Numbered from the stretch's first letter, positions 51,591 through 60,424 are shown. The stretch is 64,000 nt of DNA from DATHKG01 sp035489435 (GCA_035489435.1 DATHKG010000156.1), one strand, 5' to 3'. The notes: generated by a model not told the origin, from the letters alone. A program made the numbers and translations.

Positions 51591-51690
51591 TTACACTATT
51601 CTAAATACTGTTAAGCTATTCTAAATACTGTTAAGCTATTTGAATACTGTTACGCTATTCTGAATACTGTTGCACTATTCTGAATATTTA
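51591..51690. repeat. Five-copy ~20-bp tandem array spanning the response-regulator stop
   Basis: Units of about 20 bp built on CTATTCTAAATACTGTTA run from 51591 into the 3' end of the response-regulator gene. The real stop and last codons (Tyr-Ser-Glu-stop) are the unit nearest the gene; the other units repeat them with small changes. Confidence 0.88.
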
Positions 51691-52376
51691 TAACCCACAC
51701 CTCTTACAGAATGAAAGAATTGCGGGTTACGGCTATCTTCTTCGAAATATTTGCGAAAGTTCAATATGAAATTATCGATGGTCCTGGTAGTTGGATAAAC
51801 GTTATAACCCCAGACAGTCTGAAGGATCTTTTCGCGTGGCACAACTTCATTTTTATTTTCAATCAGCAGTTTCAGAAGCATTGCTTCTTTTTTGCTTAGC
51901 TGAATTTTTTCGCCGGTTTTGATCTGCGCTTCCTGGGCCCTGAAATCAATTTTATTAGAACCAAATGAATACGAATCTCCAATCGTATCCTTGTCCTGCA
52001 TTTTTTTGTTCTTGTTGATGAGTTTCTGAACTCTTAATAGCAGTTCTTCCAGGTTAAATGGTTTTGTGAGATAATCATCCGCACCTTTTTTGAGTCCCAG
52101 AACCCTGTCTGCGCTATTATTTCTTGCACTCAGGATAAGAATCGGGACGTCATTGTTATGCACCCTCACGGTTTCAGTAACGCTGATACCGTCCACTTCA
52201 GGTAGCATAACATCCAGGATTATGAGATCGAAATATTCGCCTTCCACTTTTTTCAATGCGTCGGTGCCGTCAAAAGCGGAGGTTACCTCATATCCTTCCA
52301 GCTCAAGATTCAGCTTAAGAGCTTCGTGAAGGTTTTCTTCATCTTCAACTAGTAAAATCGAAAGTTTTGAAGCCAT
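51675..52376 (-). CDS. OmpR-family response regulator
   Basis: A 233-residue transcription factor. The receiver domain (1-120) has the acidic pair Glu11/Asp12, phospho-acceptor Asp55 in LIILDVMLPEVDG and Lys in YLTKPFNLEELL. The C-terminal winged helix (about 140-233) contains LSKKEAMLLKLLIENKNEVV and YKYSE at the end. It is the last gene of the operon gldH-kinase-regulator and starts 11 bases after the kinase stop. Target genes unknown. Confidence 0.92.
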   Translation of the reverse strand: MASKLSILLVEDEENLHEALKLNLELEGYEVTSAFDGTDALKKVEGEYFDLIILDVMLPEVDGISVTETVRVHNNDVPILILSARNNSADRVLGLKKGADDYLTKPFNLEELLLRVQKLINKNKKMQDKDTIGDSYSFGSNKIDFRAQEAQIKTGEKIQLSKKEAMLLKLLIENKNEVVPREKILQTVWGYNVYPTTRTIDNFILNFRKYFEEDSRNPQFFHSVRGVGYKYSE

Positions 52377-52387
52377 ATGGAGTTGAA

Positions 52388-53362
52388 TTAAACCGGGAAA
52401 CGAATGATAAAATTAGCGCCGGTGGGATGATTGTCTGTCACACGAATGTCTGCATTATGATCATCAGCGATTTTACGGCAAAGATAAAGACCAATGCCAG
52501 TTCCTTTTGCAGTTCTTGTTTCTTCGTTACCTATGCGATAAAACTTTTCGAAGATTTTTTTCTTTTCTGAATCGGGTATTCCACTGCCTTCGTCGGTAAC
52601 CGAGAGTATGACCTTGTGATGATCTTTCTTAAGGGTGCAGCTTATCCTGCCCTCTTTCGGCGAATATTTCATGGCATTCTCAAGTAGGTTATTCACCAGT
52701 ATCTGGAGCAGCAACGCGTCACCTTTTATATCGAGTTCAGGTTCTATATCGGTCGTCCAGTGTCTTTCGGGGTAGCGGTTAATAAAATCGACAACACAGC
52801 TTTTCACAAGATCAGAAAGATCGAGTTCTTCCTTTCCAACCCGGTAACGCCCGCCTTCCAGTTGCGCGGATACCAGGATATTACTTGAGAGATTATTGAG
52901 CCGGTTGATTTCCTGCAGGGTCATCTGCAGGATCTTTTGTTTGCGTGTATCGTCAAGCTGATGTTTCAGCAAGGTTTCGAGATTGAGTTTAGCAACGGCA
53001 ATCGGCGTTTTCAGTTCATGGGTAACCGCCATCATAAAATTTTGTTGTTGTTGCTGAAGAATGAACTGCCTCCTCACTGCCCGGTAAACGAATAAGGCAG
53101 CTACCAGGATCATTGCAAGAAAGGTTAGGCCCTCACCGAGATATTGGGTTGTTTTCAGTCTTTTCTCAGCAGCGATCTTTTCTATTTTGCTGATATAGGC
53201 CGGATCATCTTTTTTTAACTCATTAAGTTTGTAATTGCTCATCTGGGTGTTCTGTGTTTCCAGAACAAAAAACCAGAAAAAAAGAATGGCAATAATATAG
53301 GCCAGCAGGAACCAGTAAACGAAGGTGGCGACTGCAAGTTTCTTTTTTGAAGGAAGTTTCAT
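52388..53362 (-). CDS. Sensor histidine kinase
   Basis: A 324-residue inner-membrane kinase. Two transmembrane helices (about 10-33 and 78-95) flank a short periplasmic segment of about 45 residues. The HisKA box holds His115 in MAVTHELKTPIAV; the HATPase has NNLLENAMKYSP (N box), VTDEGSGIPDSE (G1) and KGTGIGLYLCRKI (G2). It is 12 bases from gldH and 11 from the response regulator, its likely partner. With so small a sensor region it may respond to membrane or lipoprotein state. Confidence 0.92.
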   Translation of the reverse strand: MKLPSKKKLAVATFVYWFLLAYIIAILFFWFFVLETQNTQMSNYKLNELKKDDPAYISKIEKIAAEKRLKTTQYLGEGLTFLAMILVAALFVYRAVRRQFILQQQQQNFMMAVTHELKTPIAVAKLNLETLLKHQLDDTRKQKILQMTLQEINRLNNLSSNILVSAQLEGGRYRVGKEELDLSDLVKSCVVDFINRYPERHWTTDIEPELDIKGDALLLQILVNNLLENAMKYSPKEGRISCTLKKDHHKVILSVTDEGSGIPDSEKKKIFEKFYRIGNEETRTAKGTGIGLYLCRKIADDHNADIRVTDNHPTGANFIIRFPV

Positions 53363-53374
53363 CAGCAGTTATGC

Positions 53375-53845
53375 TTATTTCGCTTTTTCAACCCTGATAC
53401 CCATATTCAATACCCCGGGCAAAGGATCAACGCGCATAATATTTTCAAAACTGAAAGTATATGTGCCGGCTTTTGTGAGCGCTTCAGGTTGTGCGGTGAT
53501 CAGGATCCGGTGTTCAAATATGTCGTCCATACCACTACCCAGCCAGCCCTTCTCATCAGTAGCCAGTTTAAGATCGAGCTGTTGCTTGCGCATAGCTGAA
53601 TCGCCGGGAACTTTTGTATAGATATTGATCCAGATATTATTAAACTCGTATGCATCGGTATGCCGAACCACAGCATAGATATTATACCTCGCCGTAGTGT
53701 CCTGTACCGTGAAACTTATTTCCGGCTTAAATCCTGAGCTCCAGGCATGATCTGGAATCTCCACATTTTTTTCAAATACATCGATGTTTTGCTGGCAGGA
53801 TACAAAAGCCAGTGTAAAAATCAGAAAGGATAGAAAGTGTTTCAA
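53375..53845 (-). CDS. gldH: Gliding motility lipoprotein GldH
   Basis: A 156-residue lipoprotein: FLIFTLAFVSCQQN gives the lipobox with the acylated Cys17. The mature part matches GldH (PDHAWSSGFKPEISFTV, EFNNIWINIYTKVPG, GWLGSGMDDIFEH and FENIMRVDPLPG). GldH is needed for gliding and secretion in Flavobacterium. The start is TTG at 53845, supported by the signal sequence and the lack of another start. It leads an operon with a two-component system. Confidence 0.87.
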   Translation of the reverse strand: MKHFLSFLIFTLAFVSCQQNIDVFEKNVEIPDHAWSSGFKPEISFTVQDTTARYNIYAVVRHTDAYEFNNIWINIYTKVPGDSAMRKQQLDLKLATDEKGWLGSGMDDIFEHRILITAQPEALTKAGTYTFSFENIMRVDPLPGVLNMGIRVEKAK

Positions 53846-53925
53846 GTGACCGGTTTTTTACAAAAATACTGGAATCGGTTAATTGGTTTTATCCAATTGA
53901 TAATGCTTAATACCTGTTATTATGG

Positions 53926-54801
53926 TTACAGAGCGTTAAGGACCTGTTCCTTGGCTTTTTCGAGTTCATCCTTCATCTGTATAACATATTGCTGGATGTT
54001 CGAGTCATAAGCTTTTGCACCGGTGGTATTAATCTCTCTTCCTATTTCCTGCAATATGAATGATAATTTTTTGCCTTTGCCTTCGTCGTTGGAAAGTAGC
54101 AGGGTTTTGAAATACTCGCAATGGTTTTTTAGTCGCACCTGTTCTTCACTAATGTCAATCTTTTCTATATAATATATTAATTCCTGTTCTAACCTGTTTG
54201 GATCATAGTTTTCCTTGCCCACATTTTCCTCCAGCACCTTTACCAAGCCGTCCCTGATTTTTTGTTTCCGGTTGGGTTCCAGTTTAACGATCTCATCCTG
54301 CTGATGCTGAATGTTGTTGATACGAAGCAAAAGATCCTGTTCAAGTGCCTTGCCTTCTTCTAGCCGGTGTTGATTCAAATCTTCAATTGCTGATTCCATC
54401 ACTTTTTTAAATTCTTCCCATTCTGATTCAGTCAGCGTTTCGCCGGTTGGCGTGATCACCTCGGGCAATTTTAACAATGTGCTGAGTATAGATGATGGAT
54501 CCAGATTCAGGGCAGCTGACAGATCTGCGATCGGTTGATAATAAGCTTTAGCCAGTTCGGTATTTATACTTACAGGTTTCGAGCTCCCGGTTTCCTTAAG
54601 ATTAATTGTACAATCTACAGTACCACGGTTTAGATTCTTAGAAAGAAGCGTACGGATTTCGAATTCGAAAGGCTTCAGAAAAGCCGGCATTTTGAGGTTT
54701 AGTTCAAATTGTTTTCCATTCAATGATTTTATATCAACCAGGAAAGTTTTATCGCCTACAGATCTTTCAGTTCTTCCAAAACCAGTCATGGATTTTAGCA
54801 T
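53926..54801 (-). CDS. yicC: YicC/YloC family endoribonuclease
   Basis: A 291-residue protein: MLKSMTGFGRTERSVGDKTF at the N-terminus, then FELNLKMPAFLKPFEFEIR and the C-terminal LSFILQEIGREINTTGAKA. These are the YicC_N and DUF1732 domains of an RNase that cleaves small and messenger RNAs. Length is normal. It is 81 bases upstream of gldH on the same strand and could be in the same operon. Confidence 0.9.
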   Translation of the reverse strand: MLKSMTGFGRTERSVGDKTFLVDIKSLNGKQFELNLKMPAFLKPFEFEIRTLLSKNLNRGTVDCTINLKETGSSKPVSINTELAKAYYQPIADLSAALNLDPSSILSTLLKLPEVITPTGETLTESEWEEFKKVMESAIEDLNQHRLEEGKALEQDLLLRINNIQHQQDEIVKLEPNRKQKIRDGLVKVLEENVGKENYDPNRLEQELIYYIEKIDISEEQVRLKNHCEYFKTLLLSNDEGKGKKLSFILQEIGREINTTGAKAYDSNIQQYVIQMKDELEKAKEQVLNAL

Positions 54802-54998
54802 ATTCCAATTTTTTATGGTGGCAAGATAAGAATTGAAGCTGATTAACCGGTTTGTTTATTTAGGTTAGTAATGGCCCGGTATAACCTGAGATTCGGGGTA
54901 AATTCTAACCTTGATGATAGTATAGTATAGTGTGGAAACGAATAATGTTTAGTCCAGGGTTTAATTAATGCCGGGTTTAAAAGAATAAGTGTTGTGAT

Positions 54999-55172
54999 CG
55001 CAATCACCGGTATTGAAGAAAGGGCCGGGAATTGAATGAATGCCCTCGGTATTGAAAGCTCTGAGTATTGAACGAAAGAACTGAGTATTGAACGAAAGAA
55101 CTGAGTATTGAGGGAAAGAACTGAGTATTGAATGAAATGACTGGCTATTGAATGCAAGTCCTGGTATTGAAC
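54999..55172. repeat. Eight-copy ~20-22 bp degenerate tandem array after the pseudouridine synthase gene
   Basis: Units based on CTGAGTATTGAACGAAAGAA on + (TTCAATACTCAGTTCTTTC on -) occur about eight times, directly after the gene's stop. Central units are nearly identical, outer ones more diverged. There are no spacers, so it is a minisatellite rather than a CRISPR array. The 113-codon frame through it only mirrors the repeats. Confidence 0.85.
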
Positions 55173-55180
55173 GAAAGGAT

Positions 55181-55768
55181 TCATTTGATTCCCAATAGTT
55201 GGTAGATCTGCAGGTTATCCCACTCTTTATATTCGCCCGGCGCCATTTGATCAATGGTAAGATGGCCAATACGGTAACGAATGAGCCTCAGGGTTGGAAA
55301 TCCAACTGCGGCTGTCATCTTTCTCACCTGCCTGTTTTTACCTTCTGTAAGTATCAGTTTGATCCAGCTTGTCGGAATGTTTTTTCTAAACCTGATTGGT
55401 GGATTCCTTTCAGCTACATGCGGTACTGATAGAAAGGCCGAGGCAATACATCTGCGGGTCTGGTGCAGTCTGCCATCAATGGAGATTTCAACTCCATCCT
55501 GTAGCTGAATTAAAGCATCGGTTGTGATCTGTCCTTCAACCTGCACCCAATATTCCCTTTCGTGTCCGAATGCAGGATTGAGTAACTTATGATTAAGCGA
55601 CTTGTCATTGGTGATGATAAGTAAACCTTCACTGTCATAATCCAGCCGGCCCACGGGATATACATCAGTTGGAAACTTATAAATATCCTTTAACGTTTGC
55701 CTGGATTCCTGGAATGAGAACTGGGAAAGTACCTGGAAGGGTTTATGAATCGTGTAATAACTGGACAT
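55181..55768 (-). CDS. RsuA/RluE-type pseudouridine synthase
   Basis: A 195-residue pseudouridine synthase. The catalytic Asp43 is in PVGRLDYDSEGLLI, followed by KLLNPAFGHEREYWVQVEG and LTEGKNRQVRKMTAAVGFPT. The short form without an S4 domain fits the RluE/RsuA-like group acting on 23S rRNA; the exact target is not decidable. The ATG at 55768 is immediately preceded by an intrinsic terminator on the same strand. Confidence 0.88.
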   Translation of the reverse strand: MSSYYTIHKPFQVLSQFSFQESRQTLKDIYKFPTDVYPVGRLDYDSEGLLIITNDKSLNHKLLNPAFGHEREYWVQVEGQITTDALIQLQDGVEISIDGRLHQTRRCIASAFLSVPHVAERNPPIRFRKNIPTSWIKLILTEGKNRQVRKMTAAVGFPTLRLIRYRIGHLTIDQMAPGEYKEWDNLQIYQLLGIK

Positions 55769-55773
55769 ACTTC

Positions 55774-55801
55774 AAAAAAAAACCTCCCGATGAGTCGGGA
55801 G
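55774..55801 (-). terminator. Terminator or attenuator ending six bases before the rluE-like start
   Basis: On the - strand the stem CTCCCGA/TCGGGAG with loop CTCA is followed by CC and nine T's. There is no gene upstream of it on that strand for 500 bp, so it either ends a small RNA or attenuates the pseudouridine synthase transcript. Confidence 0.7.
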
Positions 55802-56339
55802 ATTTATTATGTAGATGGGTTAGTAAGTAGTGGGAATCAAAATTTCCCTACACAATATTAAAAAGAATTTTTTCTTTCAGAAAAAAAATTAATGCAAATT
55901 TTATTCACATTTTATTTTATCGTGTGGAAAAGCGACGGCCGGATGCACCCTTTATTAGCAGATAAAGTTAAGAACCAGGCAAGCATAATAACATCATAAA
56001 AAACGGCAGTAAAAAATTGTCTTCTGAAACACTTGTCACCACTCGTTTCTATCAAGTCATATTTTTAAAGTCTCAAAATTTCTTATCAGTGACTATTAAA
56101 ACACGATCAACAAAACTGATAAAAATCGGGCTGATTTGTTAAAAAAAATAGTTCAAAAATATTTTTAAAAACTTAGTCCAATCATCGTAGAAATACCCAA
56201 AAACATTGAATAAAAGTGAATATTGATCATTGGAAAAATCGAACGGTACTTTTTAAGCTCCTGTTTAATAAAAGGAACGGGCGTTAAATGTCCTTCATTT
56301 ACTTTTGTATTAGTCATCTTATAAACAAAATCAAGAACA
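55802..56339. other. 540-bp AT-rich gene-free region
   Basis: No convincing protein gene on either strand. On the - strand a hairpin (TAGGGAAATTTTGATTCCC, about 55837-55855) precedes the terminator at 55774-55801, so a small RNA is possible. On the + strand TACTTTTG at 56300-56307 fits the -7 consensus and is 33 bases before the LpxD gene. Confidence 0.4.
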
Positions 56340-57290
56340 ATGAAATTTCCCTCTCCGGTATCAATTCAATGGATCGCGGAACTAATCGGTGCAGAGATCG
56401 AAGGCGATAAAGACAGGCAGGCGACAGGGATCAACGAGATACATAAAGTAGAATCCGGTGACCTGGTTTTTGTAGATCACCCCAAATACTATGACAAATG
56501 CATTCAATCGGCCGCTAGTTTTATCATCATCAATAAAAAGACAAGCTTCCCGGAAGAGAAGTCACTCCTGATTGTAGAGCAGCCTTTTGAAGCTTATCAA
56601 AAGATTGTCCGGCACTTCAGGCCTTTTGTCCCGGCTGATAAACCCGTGAGTGACAACTCAAGCATTGATTCATTAAGTTATATAGCACCCAATGTCTTCA
56701 TCGGGCATCATGTAACCATAGGTAAAAATTGTTTTATTCATCCCAATGTTACAATCCTGGATTATACTCAGATTGGTGATAATGTTATTATCCAGGCGGG
56801 AACGGTAATTGGTTCCGATGCATTTTATTATAATACCAAAAAAGACCGCAATGCCTGGTACAAAAAGATGGAAAGCGCAGGCCGTGTTGTGATTCATGAT
56901 GAAGCAGAGATAGGAGCTGGTTGTACAATTGACCGTGGGGTTAGCCATGATACAGTGATTGGTGCAGGTACCAAAATCGATAACATGGTTCATATAGGTC
57001 ATGATACGGTTATTGGCAGAAACTGTCTTATAGCAGCCCAGGTAGGTATCGCTGGCGCTACCACACTTGGTGATGGAGTAATATTATGGGGACAGGTTGG
57101 ACTCTCGAAAACACTTTCTATCGGGGACAATGCAGTGGTACTTGCTCAAAGCGGGGTTGGTAAAAACATACCACCGGGTAAGATCTTTTTTGGTACCCCG
57201 GCAGATGATGCAGGCATCAAAAAAAAGGAACTCATTTGGATAAAAAGAATACCTGAGTTATGGAAAAAGGCGATGCAAAGAGAATTATGA
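56340..57290 (+). CDS. lpxD: LpxD-type UDP-3-O-acyl-glucosamine N-acyltransferase
   Basis: A 316-residue acyltransferase of lipid A synthesis. Residues 1-100 form the LpxD N-terminal domain (INEIHKVESGDLVFVDHPKY); from about 105 on there are left-handed beta-helix hexapeptide repeats (YIAPNVFIGHHVTIGKNC and many later). KIDNMVHIGHDTVIG carries the candidate catalytic histidine (His221). It is shorter than typical LpxD (about 340), lacking part of the C-terminal helix. Bacteroidota often have more than one LpxD-like gene, and this may be the divergent copy. Confidence 0.85.
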   Translation: MKFPSPVSIQWIAELIGAEIEGDKDRQATGINEIHKVESGDLVFVDHPKYYDKCIQSAASFIIINKKTSFPEEKSLLIVEQPFEAYQKIVRHFRPFVPADKPVSDNSSIDSLSYIAPNVFIGHHVTIGKNCFIHPNVTILDYTQIGDNVIIQAGTVIGSDAFYYNTKKDRNAWYKKMESAGRVVIHDEAEIGAGCTIDRGVSHDTVIGAGTKIDNMVHIGHDTVIGRNCLIAAQVGIAGATTLGDGVILWGQVGLSKTLSIGDNAVVLAQSGVGKNIPPGKIFFGTPADDAGIKKKELIWIKRIPELWKKAMQREL

Positions 57291-57307
57291 ATTATGAGTT
57301 ATGAAAC

Positions 57308-58384
57308 CTACTCGTATTCGTAATTATAGGGGAGCAATTCGGCCAGTTTCTTCCAGGCCCAGTAACCCGAATTAATAACATCATACTGCTCATAGAAATA
57401 GCCATTTTGTTCTATTATAAAGCCATCAGCTATGTCTAACAGGGTAACCTGCATATTTGTATTGGCAGGCAGTTTAAACTCCTGCAAAAATTTCTTTTCG
57501 GGCCATACTTTTTTGTAACCAATACGATAACGACCATCCCAGCTCACTGAAACACCATTACTGTCTACAAAGTAAAATGAACTGTCGTAGAGGTTTTCGA
57601 TATCAATGCCTTTCGTGCTTTTGGGATCACTATTCATCTTCTCCACTGTAAATCCTTCATCGGTTACTATGCTGTCGTACATAGCGCGCATAAAATGCAA
57701 CCTGGAGCCCAGGTAAGTTTTTGCCCGGTTAGATACCCAGATCTTCTTAACATCTTCCGTTGTATCCATCTCTTCAAACAAAGGATAACCTGTATACTGA
57801 CTGATTTTTGTATTGTAATCGTAACTGAATGAATCAAGCTGGTACCTGATCCTGTAACCAAGCGCATTGTTTACAACCGTAATGTCTTCCTTTGCTGTCA
57901 CCTTTAAACGGTTCCGTTTTTTTGTATAGAAAAAACGAAGTGCTTCCGGATTCTGGATAGTACATTGTTCGGCATTCGGAGTGGTTCCGATAAAGTTCTC
58001 CGAGAAAAACTTTCCATATTTGTTCCATCCATCCTGAACTTCATTACTTGCAACTACTGCAACTTCCGTCATAGAATTATCCTGAGGTGCCAAAACAAAC
58101 AAAAGGGTATCCTTAAGCTGTTGGGCATTGCTTATTCTTAACAGTTTTTTGTCATAACCGGTATAAGATATCACCAGGTCATAACCCCCATTTGGAAGAT
58201 TCATATAAAATAATCCATCATTATTTGTGATAGTGCCGAATGTGGTATTCTGGCAGAAAACGGAAGCCTTGCTAAGCGGCTGCCCGGAGGCAGAATCAAC
58301 AACTTTGCCCAGGATGGGAAAATTTTGCGCCTGTAAAAAACCAGCATAACAAATAAAGCAGGCGAGGAAAATCAATTTTTTCAT
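57308..58384 (-). CDS. Secreted CarboxypepD_reg-like protein
   Basis: A 358-residue exported protein. A signal peptide (MKKLIFLACFICYAGFLQAQ) is followed by a CarboxypepD_reg-like domain (about 24-105; FPILGKVVDSASGQPLSKAS, DLVISYTGYDKKLLRI) and a C-terminal part of unknown fold (YKKVWPEKKFLQEF, KLAELLPYNY). These domains normally lead TonB-linked receptors, but no receptor follows, so it is a free-standing surface or periplasmic protein. The ATG at 58384 begins the signal peptide; an upstream frame was not used. Confidence 0.75.
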   Translation of the reverse strand: MKKLIFLACFICYAGFLQAQNFPILGKVVDSASGQPLSKASVFCQNTTFGTITNNDGLFYMNLPNGGYDLVISYTGYDKKLLRISNAQQLKDTLLFVLAPQDNSMTEVAVVASNEVQDGWNKYGKFFSENFIGTTPNAEQCTIQNPEALRFFYTKKRNRLKVTAKEDITVVNNALGYRIRYQLDSFSYDYNTKISQYTGYPLFEEMDTTEDVKKIWVSNRAKTYLGSRLHFMRAMYDSIVTDEGFTVEKMNSDPKSTKGIDIENLYDSSFYFVDSNGVSVSWDGRYRIGYKKVWPEKKFLQEFKLPANTNMQVTLLDIADGFIIEQNGYFYEQYDVINSGYWAWKKLAELLPYNYEYE

Positions 58385-58460
58385 GAATACGATTTGATTC
58401 AGTTTATAAACGCAGGATAACAGGCTAAAAGTATACCACACTTCCACCGCATAAATCGTG

Positions 58461-59471
58461 TTACCTGGTCAGTTGGGGTGATAATAGATAGTTATTGCAT
58501 GCTTTTTCGATGCTTTCGGATAAAGGAGTGAAACTGAATTCCGGTAACTTAGTCTTTATCTTACTGGTATTGAAATAAGTTTTGGTTTGAGAAATCCTTG
58601 CTGATTCCCTGGTAAGCAACGAAGTTTTGCCGGTAAACAGCGTTTTTACTTTTTCAAATCTCCAGGCAATTTCGGCCAACAATGGTGTGGCTCTCCTATA
58701 GGGAAGTTTCTTGTTAAAACCCCGGGCTATCTGGTTAAACAGTTCCTGGAAAGTCCAGTTCTCCCCATTGAGAATATATCTTTCACCGCTGCTTTCTGTT
58801 TCCAATAATAAGACGATAGCCCTGGCCACATCTTCCACATCAACAAAACCATTAACACCGCTGGTGTACCATGGAAATTCGTTATATACGTTTTTAAAAA
58901 TCGCGCAGCTTGAGCTATTCCAGTCACCATAACCAAGTATGGTGCTTGGATTTACTACGGTTACATTTAAACCTTCACCCATTCCCCGCCAGACTTCCAT
59001 TTCTGCATGGTATTTACTCAATGCATAGTTGGTGTTCATCGCACTTTCTTCCCATTTCTTTTCTTCAGTAACTGTGTCTCCGTTTTTAGTGCGCCCGAGT
59101 GCTGCAACAGAACTTACATACAATACTTTGGTAATGCCTGCTTCAAGTGCAAGGTTCACTACGTTGGCAGTGCCCTCGATATTTATTCTGAACATTTCTG
59201 AACGGTCGGCAGCCTGGAACGAGACTTTTGCCGCTGCATGGATCACGGCATCTATTCCAACCATCGCCTCGCCAAGGGCAACAACATCCAGTATGTCACC
59301 TTCGATCCACTCGACTTTTTCAAAAATTTTGGGGGAGATATAGAACGGCCAGTTTTTATTGCCGCGCCTGATGGCTCTTACCGCGAATCCCTTGTTTACG
59401 AGTTCCCTGATAATATAAGCTCCAAGAAATCCCGTTCCACCGGTGATTAGTATTTTGCGTGGGTTATCGAT
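58461..59471 (-). CDS. NAD-dependent epimerase/SDR lacking a canonical start codon
   Basis: An extended SDR of about 330-336 residues: the Rossmann motif ILITGGTGFLGAYIIRELVN at the N-terminus, then the GDILDVV region, HAAAKVSF, YVSSVAALG and the catalytic YALSK. The first in-frame ATG (59264) lies 60 or more residues downstream of the Rossmann motif, so the usual 267-residue reading would lose NAD binding. Going upstream, the frame contains no ATG, GTG or TTG before the stop TGA; candidates are ATC at 59471 or ATA at 59453. It follows hbd by 50 bp. Role unknown, possibly nucleotide-sugar or 3-beta-hydroxysteroid-like chemistry. Confidence 0.8.
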   Translation of the reverse strand: MDNPRKILITGGTGFLGAYIIRELVNKGFAVRAIRRGNKNWPFYISPKIFEKVEWIEGDILDVVALGEAMVGIDAVIHAAAKVSFQAADRSEMFRINIEGTANVVNLALEAGITKVLYVSSVAALGRTKNGDTVTEEKKWEESAMNTNYALSKYHAEMEVWRGMGEGLNVTVVNPSTILGYGDWNSSSCAIFKNVYNEFPWYTSGVNGFVDVEDVARAIVLLLETESSGERYILNGENWTFQELFNQIARGFNKKLPYRRATPLLAEIAWRFEKVKTLFTGKTSLLTRESARISQTKTYFNTSKIKTKLPEFSFTPLSESIEKACNNYLLSPQLTR

Positions 59472-59521
59472 GAAGTATCAATTAAGTTTGCGAAAATACT
59501 TCATATCGGCTTATCCACCAA

Positions 59522-60388
59522 TCATGTATTATCAGAGGCCGGTTTTGGATAATCATAATAACCTTTACCGGTTTTGATGCCGAGTTCATTTGCTTCAACT
59601 TTTTGTTGTTGCCATACTGATGGTGCCAGCCGTGCCGGGCGATGCATTGCATCGTAAACCGAAGTGCTCACCTTATAATTGATATCGTTGCCAATAAGAT
59701 CCATCAATTCAAAAGGACCCATTTTAAAACCCGTTGACTTCATCAGTTTATCAATATCGGAGATTGGAATGTTATGTTGTTCGGCCAGGTAGAGTGACTC
59801 AAGATAGAAGAGCCTGGCTACCCGGTTCACAATAAAGCCTGGCGAGTCTTTGCAGGAAATTCCTGTTTTCCCGATTGCTTTAATAAACATAGTTAGTGAT
59901 GTAACTACTGAAGCTGCGGTAACATCCGTTGTGACAAGTTCAACCAGTTTCATGACAGTTGCAGGGTTAAAAAAATGCAATCCTGCAACTCTTTCTGAAT
60001 GTTGAACCGCTTTTGCGATAGATGTAACCGATAATGAAGAAGTGTTTGTCGTAAAAATTGTCTCTGAATGATTGATTTCTGCCAGTTGATTGAGAAGGGC
60101 AATCTTGGGCTGCAGGTTTTCGATAATTGCTTCGATGATCAGGTCCGCAATACAATCGTTTATATTAGTAGTAAATTGAAGATGTGCGAGTGTATTGCTT
60201 TTATCAAGAGTACTGATTTTATTTTTATCGACCAGTTGCTTGAGTTGCCGGGAGATAGAATTTTCACTTTTCGTGATCATAGCGGCATCAACATCGTAAA
60301 CGATGGTGCGGAAGCCCCGGCTTGCTATGAGTTGTGCAATACCGCTGCCCATGGTGCCAGCACCACAAACGCAGACCGTGTTGATCAT
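59522..60388 (-). CDS. 3-hydroxybutyryl-CoA dehydrogenase
   Basis: A 288-residue dehydrogenase that oxidises or forms 3-hydroxyacyl-CoA. NAD motif GAGTMGSGIAQLIAS (9-23); the catalytic His lies in GLHFFNPATVMKLVEL (about 137-152); KDSPGFIVNRVARLF and the C-terminal domain are standard. It acts in fatty-acid, butyrate or phenylacetate-type metabolism. The epimerase follows and pheS precedes on the same strand. Confidence 0.92.
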   Translation of the reverse strand: MINTVCVCGAGTMGSGIAQLIASRGFRTIVYDVDAAMITKSENSISRQLKQLVDKNKISTLDKSNTLAHLQFTTNINDCIADLIIEAIIENLQPKIALLNQLAEINHSETIFTTNTSSLSVTSIAKAVQHSERVAGLHFFNPATVMKLVELVTTDVTAASVVTSLTMFIKAIGKTGISCKDSPGFIVNRVARLFYLESLYLAEQHNIPISDIDKLMKSTGFKMGPFELMDLIGNDINYKVSTSVYDAMHRPARLAPSVWQQQKVEANELGIKTGKGYYDYPKPASDNT

Positions 60389-60424
60389 AATATGACTATT
60401 GAAATTTTCATTGCAATTTCACAA

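Noticed and set aside
54999..55172. Repeats that might be a CRISPR array
   Set aside because: The ~20-bp units abut without unique spacers and decay toward the edges, so this is a tandem minisatellite.
58461..59264. 267-residue epimerase starting at the ATG at 59264
   Set aside because: The Rossmann motif is encoded in frame upstream, so this start would remove the cofactor site.
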